Part shown: positions 1-5,084 of the stretch, in pieces
Numbering within the stretch: position 1 is the first letter of the stretch
How the letters are laid out: each line of letters opens with the position of its first letter
Source: an uncultured Leptolyngbya sp.
GTDB taxonomy: Bacteria; Cyanobacteriota; Cyanobacteriia; Phormidesmidales; Phormidesmidaceae
Direction of reading: 5' to 3'
Length of the DNA: 5,954 bases
NCBI GenBank assembly: GCA_937899365.1
Contig: CALBPH010000540.1
Location: 1-5,954 of the forward strand
The notes under the pieces: model-generated
What the model was told of the DNA's origin: nothing
The model's input: only the letters and a program-made list of their open reading frames with translations
The model's database searches: none
Translations under genes and position numbers: made by a program

Positions 1-249
1 AAAGGCACAATACTCAAAATCAGCTGGGACTTCTAGGATGGCACCCGCAGCCTTGAGGTTATAGACAGGGCTAAATCGGGAGTCAATGTTGGCGGGGAGC
101 TTAGGGAACAGTGGACCAAAGGGGTCTGCAGTAGGGTTTTGCCCAAAGGCTTTCTTGGCCAATAGGGCCTGTAGGGGGGAAACAGCTAATGCACCGGCGG
201 CACTAGCCCCCATAACCCCAAAAAACTTACGGCGAGATACGGAAACCAC
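1..249 (-). CDS. Tat-exported protein, N-terminal fragment, probable PhoX/DUF839 phosphatase
   Basis: The first 83 codons of a gene that runs off the low-coordinate end of the window. The GTG start at 249-247 is chosen because an AGAGGAG ribosome binding site lies 8 bases upstream and the twin-arginine motif follows at once; the only nearby ATG is inside the signal peptide. Residues 5-11 read SRRKFFG, a Tat signal, followed by an Ala/Leu-rich segment to about residue 31, so the product should be folded in the cytoplasm and exported. The mature start (AFGQNPTADPFGPLF, then LEVPADFEYCAF at 72-83) resembles the N-terminus of short DUF839/PhoX-like phosphatases, where a 'LPxGFxYxxFS'-type segment opens the propeller domain. 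No catalytic motif lies inside the window, so the phosphatase call is inference; the Tat signal is seen directly. The gene lies downstream of a small secreted protein gene (709-1143) and of a PHO-box-like promoter, which fits a phosphate-starvation enzyme. Confidence 0.6.
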   Translation of the reverse strand, partial: MVSVSRRKFFGVMGASAAGALAVSPLQALLAKKAFGQNPTADPFGPLFPKLPANIDSRFSPVYNLKAAGAILEVPADFEYCAF

Positions 250-257
250 GATGTCTT

Positions 258-264
258 CTCCTCT
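258..264 (-). promoter_or_regulatory. Ribosome binding site deciding the GTG start at 249
   Basis: The minus strand reads AGAGGAG here, 8 bases before GTG. It is a strong Shine-Dalgarno match and is the reason for calling a GTG start. The PhoX gene at 1989-3872 has a very similar leader just before its start (AGAGGAGA). Confidence 0.75.
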
Positions 265-485
265 CTAGGAACAAAAATAGGCTAGAAATAAAACGGGCGT
301 TGTTGATCCTCAGGATGACTTTATCTGCAAGCTGTTGTCCTAATGACCCATCTAACTGATCGGTTCATCCTCTAAATCAGCAACGGCATAAAACGCAGCA
401 GAAACTTAGTTTGGCGCTAATGGATGAGGCAAATACTAGCTTGTCGTGACGATCGATAGGCAAGTTAAACAATAAACGTAGTTCT

Positions 486-532
486 GTTGTGTCGCTAGAA
501 CAATCACCTATGGTCTGGAGCTAGGACACAAC
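486..532 (-). repeat. Inverted repeat at the start of the predicted leader
   Basis: GTTGTGTC (486-493) pairs perfectly with GACACAAC (525-532). After a single bulged base (494), CTAG at 495-498 pairs with CTAG at 521-524, giving a 12-bp stem with a 22-base loop. It would begin about 10 bases after the transcription start inferred from the -10 at 549-554. It could be an mRNA 5' structure or a protein-binding palindrome. There is no T tract, so it is not a simple terminator. Confidence 0.45.
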
Positions 533-548
533 TCAAGGCAACGCCAGA

Positions 549-609
549 ATTCTAGCAAGCGCTTTTTCCCAGGGAGTTAAGACGTGATTAAAGAGAGTGT
601 AGGGTTAAT
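549..609 (-). promoter_or_regulatory. PHO-box-like promoter of the Tat/DUF839 gene
   Basis: On the minus strand TTTAATCA (592-585), a 3-base spacer, then CTTAACTC (581-574) match the cyanobacterial PHO-box unit PyTTAAPyPy(T/A) at 8/8 and 7/8, with the required 11-base period. A weaker in-phase unit (CCTACACT, 603-596) and an overlapping out-of-phase ATTAACCC (609-602) lie upstream. Nineteen bases downstream of the last unit is TAGAAT (554-549), preceded by TGC, i.e. an extended -10. The PHO unit therefore covers the -35 position, the usual layout of promoters activated by a PhoB/SphR-type regulator. The motifs are seen; regulation by phosphate is inferred. Confidence 0.6.
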
Positions 610-645
610 ATTATTTTTTGTTTGAAAGACTTTAGGTCGATATGA

Positions 646-676
646 ATGTATAGAAGCCGCATTTTCTGCCATACAT
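646..676 (-). other. Imperfect hairpin after the small secreted protein gene
   Basis: ATGTAT (646-651) pairs with ATACAT (671-676), and the stem continues inward with a G-T wobble, a G-C, one mismatch and two more pairs. It sits about 33 bases after the stop codon at 709. There is no U run after it on the minus strand, so it is at best a weak or factor-dependent terminator or an mRNA 3'-end stabiliser. Confidence 0.3.
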
Positions 677-708
677 TGTTTACCTAAGGACACATTCCGA
701 GAGAAACG

Positions 709-1143
709 TTAATCGAGTTCGTCTATGCGGTCGGAGTTTTCAATAATGGGTCGACGAACAGGAGGACGAACGGCAACCTGGACAGGGGTAGCATAGCCCA
801 ACAAGATTCGCACGCTGTTGCTGTAGCGGGCCCAGTTTTGCACATCGGGCTGCTGTTGCCAGTCTGTACGGGAGACCTCGGCCATCAGGATGGGTAAGAT
901 TTGACCATTGCGGCTGAGGAGAATGGTCAGTTCGATTGGGTCGGCAGCGGGATGAGTGGCAAAGGTAGTTGCGATCGCACTGTTCCCCACCGCCACCGCC
1001 TGTTCCAACAAGCGACTATAGTTTTGCACCTGATCCCCCTGCAAGGTCACACTGACTCGTTCAGCGGCAGATACCGGCAGGCCTCCAAGGCTCAAAAATG
1101 CCACTAAACTACCCAAGCAAACTCGCGAGATATCGATTGCCAT
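709..1143 (-). CDS. Small secreted protein of unknown function, SRNG-motif family (paralogue 2)
   Basis: A 144-residue protein I do not recognise as a named family. Residues 1-26 form a Sec signal peptide with a Leu/Val-rich core and a VSA-AE cleavage site near residue 26, so the mature product of about 118 residues should be periplasmic or extracellular. The core (about 42-115) holds a hydrophobic strand-like segment followed by SRNG (77-80), VSRTDW (90-95) and a PxVxxWxxYxxS segment (99-110). This core aligns without gaps to the protein at 4009-4554, with about 26 identities in 73 positions by eye. After a Pro/Arg-rich linker the C-terminus is acidic (SDRIDELD). The ribosome binding site is weak (AGGCGG just before ATG). 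The next gene downstream is the Tat/DUF839 gene, the same order as at the PhoX locus. A role around surface phosphate scavenging is inferred from position only; no catalytic residues are evident. Confidence 0.8.
   Translation of the reverse strand: MAIDISRVCLGSLVAFLSLGGLPVSAAERVSVTLQGDQVQNYSRLLEQAVAVGNSAIATTFATHPAADPIELTILLSRNGQILPILMAEVSRTDWQQQPDVQNWARYSNSVRILLGYATPVQVAVRPPVRRPIIENSDRIDELD
971..978. repeat. HIP1 octamer
   Basis: GCGATCGC, the highly iterated palindrome of many cyanobacterial genomes, inside the gene at 709-1143. It supports a cyanobacterial origin. I noticed only this one exact copy. Confidence 0.8.
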
Positions 1144-1205
1144 AACCGCCTGTCGTTAAAAACACTGTAATAGCCATCAGACATTAAACAACAATCTTAA
1201 ACATC

Positions 1206-1224
1206 TCCGTAAGAGGAGATTAAC
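1206..1224 (-). promoter_or_regulatory. Degenerate PHO-box-like pair upstream of the small secreted protein gene
   Basis: On the minus strand GTTAATCT (1224-1217; 7/8 to the PyTTAAPyPy(T/A) unit), a 3-base spacer and CTTACGGA (1213-1206; 5/8). Further in-phase 8-mers (GTTTAAGA at 1202-1195) are poorer. It ends about 60 bases before the ATG at 1143. No good -10 follows at the expected distance, so this is weak. Confidence 0.25.
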
Positions 1225-1253
1225 AGAGAACTAGCAAATTATAAAAAACACAA

Positions 1254-1287
1254 TAAACCCCTGTGACCGCCGGGTCACAGGGGTTTA
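1254..1287 (-). terminator. Intrinsic terminator of the PEP-CTERM gene
   Basis: A perfect 15-bp stem (TAAACCCCTGTGACC at 1254-1268 with its complement at 1273-1287) around a GCCG loop, about 30 bases after the stop codon at 1317. On the minus strand it is followed by a T-rich stretch that includes TTTTTT (rc of 1243-1248 region). This closes the PhoX / PEP-CTERM transcription unit and separates it from the gene at 709-1143. Confidence 0.85.
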
Positions 1288-1316
1288 ATCTATAAGCCTA
1301 AAGGTTTCTAGCTAGC

Positions 1317-1880
1317 TTAAGCCGCTTGCTTTTGGCGCTTAGCCATGGCAGCAGCCCCTGCCAGAGTCAAAAGACCCAACAGAGTAGCAGGCTCAGGAAC
1401 TACTTCAGGATCAGATACTGTAACAGTACCCGCAGCCGTTACATCACCAAATGTAGTAGTACCGGTGAAATTGCTACCAGCAGTAAAGTTTTGAACTAGC
1501 AAGAACTCTAGATCAATACCATAATCATCAGAGAGATAAACACCCTGATCTGCACCAGCAGCGGGCTCATTAGGAGTCCCATCTACAAAGAAACCAAACT
1601 CACCAAAAAATGATTCAGCTTCACCGATTAGGGACGTAATCGTGAAAGCTTCGACTTCACTGTTGCCGCTCCAGTTCCATTCCCATCTGTCAAACTCGTC
1701 ACCAGATACAAAGCCGTCAGCAGCAGCTGTATCTTCAGCAACGAAAAAGCCGCTGAGGGAAGCATCTTCAGCAAAAAAGCCAGTGTAGTCAACAGTCCAC
1801 TTAAGGTTAACTGCTTGGGCAGGCGCTGCAAAAGCAGTTACGCCTAGGGCTGCGGCTGCAGCCAAAACAATTTGTTTCAT
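1317..1880 (-). CDS. PEP-CTERM sorting domain protein, acidic, surface-associated
   Basis: A 187-residue protein. Residues 1-23 are a Sec signal peptide ending in PAQA before VNLKW. The last 27 residues are a textbook PEP-CTERM tail: VPEP at 161-164, a hydrophobic helix (LLGLLTLAGAAAMA), then basic KRQKQAA. In known systems this tail is recognised by an exosortase, which cleaves near PEP and releases or anchors the protein at the outer surface; the family is linked to exopolysaccharide and biofilm matrix. The mature region is acidic, lacks Cys, and is rich in Phe, Trp and Gly (DRWEWNW near residue 64; several FFxGxF-like segments), typical of beta-rich PEP-CTERM proteins; its specific role is unknown. 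It lies 108 bases downstream of PhoX on the same strand and ends at a strong terminator, so it may be the last gene of the PhoX transcription unit, although a weak hairpin lies between them. The ribosome binding site is poor (AGAG just before ATG). Confidence 0.9.
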   Translation of the reverse strand: MKQIVLAAAAALGVTAFAAPAQAVNLKWTVDYTGFFAEDASLSGFFVAEDTAAADGFVSGDEFDRWEWNWSGNSEVEAFTITSLIGEAESFFGEFGFFVDGTPNEPAAGADQGVYLSDDYGIDLEFLLVQNFTAGSNFTGTTTFGDVTAAGTVTVSDPEVVPEPATLLGLLTLAGAAAMAKRQKQAA

Positions 1881-1941
1881 AACTCTATCGGTTGATTAAA
1901 AGAACGAAATCAATGGACTAAAACTGCGTCAAGTCCCCCAG

Positions 1942-1957
1942 TGGGCTCAACGGCCCA
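1942..1957 (-). other. Short hairpin between PhoX and the PEP-CTERM gene
   Basis: TGGGC (1942-1946) pairs with GCCCA (1953-1957) over a 6-base loop, within a GC-rich 50-base stretch that also contains a weak outer CAAG/CTTG pairing. No T run follows on the minus strand. It could reduce read-through into the PEP-CTERM gene, or mean nothing. Confidence 0.25.
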
Positions 1958-1988
1958 GCCTAAGCCAGACCCTTGAGCCATTCACTGA

Positions 1989-3872
1989 CTACGAACCAAC
2001 AATGCCACCATTTTTCTTGGTGATTACAACGGTGCTATCACGGGGGATAGTGACACCATCAGTAGGCGCAGGGAAGTTGGTACGAGTGGGGTCACCGTTA
2101 CCGGGATGCTGAGTGTTAGTGAACAGTGCCTTCCGGTCGGGAGTCACTGCACAACCAGTAATCTCATCACCGGATACGCCTGTGAACAGACGACGAATCT
2201 CGCCAGTGGCAGGGTCAGCCACTAGAAGCTGGTTGTTAAGACCCTTCTGCTGGCCACCATCGGTACCGATAAACAGACGACCATCAGGATCAGCCCATAG
2301 AGCGTCAGGGTCGCTGAAGGTAGTCTCATCACCGTCTGCGTGGGTTTCCTCTGCAATGAAAGGAATAGTCCACGTGAAGTTGGTGCCAACGTGATTGTTG
2401 CTGTCCACCATACGAAGGATGTGACCATCGGGGTTAGGAGCCAAGGGGCTAGCAGGACCCGTCTCAGTACGGCGACTGTTGTTAGTCAAGGCCCAGAAAA
2501 CGGCACCGTCGGGAGCAACAGTAGTCCACTCAGGACGGTCCATGGGAGTAGCGCCCAGGATATCAGCTGCAACACGAGCAAACACTAGTACTTCACCCTG
2601 ATCCTTAAAGTTCTTTCTCAACTTAGGATTGTTGATGGTTAGCTCTAACCACTTACCAGTACCATCTTCGTTGAACCGAGCAACGTAGAGCTTACCGTAG
2701 TCAAGCGGGCTGAGGCCACGGGCCAGCATGGAACGCCAGCTAGTTTGGGAAACAAACTTGTAGCAGTAGTCAAAGCGCTGGTCATCACCCATGTAACCCA
2801 CAGCGCGACCGCCAGCACCCGTGGCAAATGCAAAGCCTTCATGCTTGAAGCGACCCATGGCTGTACGCTTAACCGCTTTCTTGGAACCATCTTCAGGATC
2901 GATTTCAACAATCCAACCAAAGCGGTGCTGCTCGTTGGCATAGTTAGGGTTAGAAAGGTTGAAACGCTCGTCAAACTTCTCCCAACCGTAGCCAAAGCCA
3001 TCGAAGTCAAAGCCGTAGCGCTCTTGCTCAGGCGTACGCTTCTCGTTGAATGCTTCACCTTCAGTGGAACCAAAGTAACCGTTGAAGTTCTCTTCGCAAG
3101 TTAGGTAAGTACCCCAGGGAGTGTAGCCGTTACCACAGTTATTGACGGTACCTTGGGGAACGTTGTTAGCCGCGTTCTGCAACAGGGGGTGACCGGCTAC
3201 AGGGCCGCTAACCTCAACTTCAGTATTGCCGTGAATGCGGCGAGAGTTAGGACTAGCACCGCGATCCCACTTACCATTAGTCTTCTTGATGGCAACAACA
3301 GTTTCACCGTGAGCGTGCTGAGTCAGACGTACGTCCTCTAGGGTCTCAGGCGCATCCTTACCCAGTACGTGGCTGTTACGACCAAACTCGTGGTTAACAC
3401 ACAGCATACCTTCGGTGCTGCTGAGGCCGTTCTTACCAAAGAACCAGATACCGTCGTGGCCGATACCTACCTGGTTGGCTTGCTCAGCCGCAGTGGGGCG
3501 AGTGTTGGGGTTACCGTCATACTCTTTGCCACCGGGCTGGATGGATGTACCCCAAGGAATCAGGGCCTGATATTCATAGTCATCAGAGATTGAGGGGACT
3601 GCAGTATCCACAACAGCATCTGCAATCTTTACTGCGGCAAACTGCAGCAGACCGCTGGTCTGAGCTAGCAGGGTGCCACCAGCAGATACCTGGCGAGTGG
3701 CAGCAGCTACACCTTTTGCCAACAGGCTTTCACCAACAAATGCACCCATAAAGCCAGCGGCTGACAAAACAGCACTACGCTTAAGTACATTACGGCGAGA
3801 CAGACTAGCTTTTAGAATGTCCTCAAAAGGACGATTGCTAGATCGATTAAGGACTTCGTTATCGTGAGGCAT
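1989..3872 (-). CDS. phoX: Alkaline phosphatase PhoX (DUF839), Tat-exported
   Basis: A 627-residue protein of the PhoX family: calcium- and iron-dependent phosphomonoesterases that release phosphate from organic phosphoesters outside the cytoplasm, typically under phosphate starvation. The Tat signal is at residues 25-31 (SRRNVLK) followed by an Ala-rich hydrophobic core. Family hallmarks appear in order: CVNHEF (158-163), NCGNGYTPWGTYLTCEEN (245-262), GRFKHEG (340-346), MGDDQRFDYCYKF (361-373), MDRPEW (444-449), SDPDALWADPDGRLFIGTDG (520-539) and GDEITGCAVTPD (568-579). From memory of the Pseudomonas enzyme, the Cys in the LTCEEN motif (259) and acidic residues in these blocks ligate the Fe/Ca cluster; they are intact here. 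Length is normal. The ATG at 3872 is preferred over an in-frame ATG at 3914 because AGAGGAGA lies 10 bases upstream of it and the 14 extra residues would precede the signal peptide. The start is 136 bases downstream of a small secreted protein gene, probably co-transcribed from the PHO-box-like array at 4656-4696. Confidence 0.97.
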   Translation of the reverse strand: MPHDNEVLNRSSNRPFEDILKASLSRRNVLKRSAVLSAAGFMGAFVGESLLAKGVAAATRQVSAGGTLLAQTSGLLQFAAVKIADAVVDTAVPSISDDYEYQALIPWGTSIQPGGKEYDGNPNTRPTAAEQANQVGIGHDGIWFFGKNGLSSTEGMLCVNHEFGRNSHVLGKDAPETLEDVRLTQHAHGETVVAIKKTNGKWDRGASPNSRRIHGNTEVEVSGPVAGHPLLQNAANNVPQGTVNNCGNGYTPWGTYLTCEENFNGYFGSTEGEAFNEKRTPEQERYGFDFDGFGYGWEKFDERFNLSNPNYANEQHRFGWIVEIDPEDGSKKAVKRTAMGRFKHEGFAFATGAGGRAVGYMGDDQRFDYCYKFVSQTSWRSMLARGLSPLDYGKLYVARFNEDGTGKWLELTINNPKLRKNFKDQGEVLVFARVAADILGATPMDRPEWTTVAPDGAVFWALTNNSRRTETGPASPLAPNPDGHILRMVDSNNHVGTNFTWTIPFIAEETHADGDETTFSDPDALWADPDGRLFIGTDGGQQKGLNNQLLVADPATGEIRRLFTGVSGDEITGCAVTPDRKALFTNTQHPGNGDPTRTNFPAPTDGVTIPRDSTVVITKKNGGIVGS

Positions 3873-3882
3873 GGGAATCTGA

Positions 3883-3890
3883 TCTCCTCT
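3883..3890 (-). promoter_or_regulatory. Ribosome binding site selecting the PhoX start at 3872
   Basis: AGAGGAGA on the minus strand, 10 bases before the ATG at 3872. The upstream ATG at 3914 would place this site inside the coding region, which argues for the shorter 627-residue protein. Confidence 0.7.
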
Positions 3891-3959
3891 CTTAGATCGC
3901 GGGTGCACCATCAAGAAACATGAACTATAAAGCTCTCCTCCCCAGACATTTGCCTGAAG

Positions 3960-3992
3960 TTTTCAAACAAGGAGAACACTCTCTGTCGAAAA
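3960..3992 (-). other. Imperfect intercistronic hairpin upstream of PhoX
   Basis: TTTTC (3960-3964) pairs with GAAAA (3988-3992), with inner pairing ACA/TGT and GAG/CTC interrupted by small mismatches. It lies between the stop of the small secreted protein gene and the PhoX start. No U tract follows, so it is more likely an mRNA processing or stability structure than a terminator, if it is real. Confidence 0.3.
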
Positions 3993-4008
3993 AGCTTGCT
4001 GTAAAACA

Positions 4009-4554
4009 CTAATCCACAAAGTCCACATAGGACTGGACAACCCGATCACTCAGCTGACCTGAGTCAAACTGTCGATCAAACTGTGCAGCAATACCCTGTG
4101 ACGCCACGGCAGTGGAGCGACGAGATGGACTAGTCGCCACCTGAGTGGGCTGTGTATCGTGCCGTTGGAACAGAGCATACGACGTGTAGTACTTAGTCCA
4201 GGCACTGACTTGTGGATTTGACCGCCACTGCGTTCGAGAAACAGTGGTCGTCAAAACAGGTATGACATCACCATTACGACTACCCAACACCACAATCTCA
4301 ATCTCAGCACGGCTAGGATTGGTCTCGAAGTGACGGTTAATCTCTTGGGTAACCATAGACTCAGCCTGACTAATTAAGTCATCGCTAGATGAGCGGTCAT
4401 AAATGGGCATATCCAAAAGAACTGGCCCATCTGAACTAGCTAAAGCTGACTCAAAAAAACCACCTGAACAAATCGTGCCAACAAGACACATTGTCACAGG
4501 TAAACAGCCTAGCAATAGCTTGCTAGACCAGGTATAAAGATGATTAGCCACCAT
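4009..4554 (-). CDS. Small secreted protein of unknown function, SRNG-motif family (paralogue 1)
   Basis: A 181-residue protein of a family I do not recognise. The N-terminus is a Sec signal peptide: Lys12, a hydrophobic core to about residue 34, and an ALA-SS cleavage site near residue 39. Cys at 17, 23 and 29 lie in the core without a proper lipobox. The mature core (about 57-130) carries IEIVVLGSRNG (85-95), IPVL (98-101), VSRTQW (105-110) and PQVSAWTKYYTS (114-125), aligning without gaps to the protein at 709-1143. A Thr/Gln/Arg-rich linker and a C-terminus SDRVVQSYVDFVD follow; both paralogues share SDR and an acidic end. No Shine-Dalgarno sequence is evident before the ATG. It is the first gene after a four-unit PHO-box-like array and precedes phoX by 136 bases, so co-expression with PhoX under phosphate limitation is the likely context. 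A helper, carbohydrate- or mineral-binding, or other surface role cannot be told from the sequence. Confidence 0.8.
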   Translation of the reverse strand: MVANHLYTWSSKLLLGCLPVTMCLVGTICSGGFFESALASSDGPVLLDMPIYDRSSSDDLISQAESMVTQEINRHFETNPSRAEIEIVVLGSRNGDVIPVLTTTVSRTQWRSNPQVSAWTKYYTSYALFQRHDTQPTQVATSPSRRSTAVASQGIAAQFDRQFDSGQLSDRVVQSYVDFVD

Positions 4555-4655
4555 AGTTTGGCAGTGTTTGCGTAATTAAAAGTCAGACAGCATCAGTCAT
4601 TTGACCTAGCCCATTTATCCCCTCATGCACATGGTTCCACAAACAACCTTTTCTA

Positions 4656-4696
4656 AGGTAAAGAGGAGGTTAATGGGAGTTTCTCAATAGTTAAAG
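4656..4696 (-). promoter_or_regulatory. Four-unit PHO-box-like array upstream of the small secreted protein / phoX genes
   Basis: Read on the minus strand, four 8-mers spaced exactly 11 bases apart: CTTTAACT (4696-4689), GAGAAACT (4685-4678), ATTAACCT (4674-4667) and CTTTACCT (4663-4656), each separated by 3 bases. Against the cyanobacterial PHO-box unit CTTAACCT they score 6, 4, 7 and 7 of 8. The array ends about 100 bases before the ATG at 4554. Control by a PhoB/SphR-type response regulator is inferred from the motif and from phoX downstream. Confidence 0.7.
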
Positions 4697-4786
4697 AGGA
4701 CGTAGTATTTACTTAAACAAACCTCAAAAAGGCTTTCCTCAGAGGATTTAATCTGTTACCCAGGAAACTTTTTTTATTTGATCCCC

Positions 4787-4808
4787 GTTTGTTTTAAGTT
4801 TGTTTTTA
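4787..4808. repeat. Tandem 11-bp repeat
   Basis: GTTTGTTTTAA followed directly by GTTTGTTTTTA, one mismatch between copies. An inverted near-copy, ACTTAAACAAAC, lies at 4711-4722. The period equals that of the PHO array, but the units match the PHO consensus poorly (at best 5/8 on the minus strand). Confidence 0.55.
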
Positions 4809-4815
4809 GATTTTC

Positions 4816-4834
4816 TACGTAAACATACGTAAAC
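4816..4834. repeat. Tandem TACGTAAAC repeat
   Basis: TACGTAAAC occurs at 4816-4824 and again at 4826-4834, a 10-base period that would place both copies on the same face of the helix. It lies 8 bases from the 11-bp repeat. A protein-binding site is possible; the regulator is unknown. Confidence 0.5.
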
Positions 4835-5007
4835 TTGAGGCTGCACATGGCTGATGCTTACACTTAGCAGCTAATTTATGCAAGGAAAAGCATATAAAGT
4901 CTTACCTTTTTCTCGCAGTTTTCTATGAAGCTAAGACATTTTTTTGATTTCATGATTGACAAAAAACCAATGAATAGATCTTGCTCAGTTGAACACAATA
5001 GAATTAA

Positions 5008-5036
5008 AAAAGGCAGTGATTGCTTCACTGCCTTTT
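5008..5036 (-). terminator. Intrinsic terminator of the CHRD-RTX gene
   Basis: A perfect 12-bp stem (AAAAGGCAGTGA at 5008-5019, complement at 5025-5036) with a 5-base loop, followed on the minus strand by a run of T (complement of the A run 5006-5011). It lies 48 bases after the stop codon at 5085 and isolates the phoX region from the gene upstream. Confidence 0.9.
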
Positions 5037-5084
5037 GATGGTGCCACTGCTGCTGGCTACTGCTGCCTTGCGGTACGACGTGAT

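Larger units (their letters stand above)
250..708. other. 459-base intergenic region with a long 5' leader
   Basis: No convincing gene is present on either strand. On the minus strand, in transcription order, it holds an imperfect hairpin after the small secreted protein gene (676-646), a PHO-box-like element (609-574), an extended -10 (554-549), an inverted repeat (532-486), then a leader to the ribosome binding site at 264-258. If the -10 is real, transcription starts near 542 and the untranslated leader is about 290 bases, unusually long for a bacterial gene. I recognise no known riboswitch in it. Confidence 0.6.
4555..5084. other. 530-base AT-rich intergenic control region
   Basis: No gene is supported on either strand; the longest reading frames are trivial. 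It contains the terminator of the CHRD-RTX gene (5008-5036), two short tandem repeats (4787-4808 and 4816-4834) and the PHO-box-like array (4656-4696). The stretch 4840-5000 is AT-rich with several T runs and no recognisable RNA or operator. A -10 for the gene at 4554 is not clear: GATAAA (rc of 4614-4619) is the best candidate, but it is 36 bases from the array. Confidence 0.6.

Noticed and set aside
86..268. Plus-strand open frame of 60 codons
   Set aside because: It overlaps the Tat-signal gene on the minus strand, which has a ribosome binding site and a clear signal peptide; the plus frame has neither and no recognisable features.
2113..3867. Several plus-strand and alternate minus-frame open frames across phoX
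   Set aside because: They are shadows of the strongly conserved PhoX coding frame, with no signals of their own.
3873..3914. Upstream ATG extending PhoX by 14 residues
   Set aside because: The good ribosome binding site (3883-3890) lies inside this extension and points to the ATG at 3872. The extension also precedes the Tat signal with no benefit.
4466..4508. Possible lipoprotein signal in the 181-residue small protein (Cys at 17, 23 or 29)
   Set aside because: None of the Cys residues has an acceptable lipobox (-1 Ile or -2 Leu), whereas an ALA-SS Sec cleavage site follows.
4631..4690. Plus-strand 19-codon frame overlapping the PHO array
   Set aside because: Very short, without a ribosome binding site, and the DNA is better explained by the 11-base-phased units.
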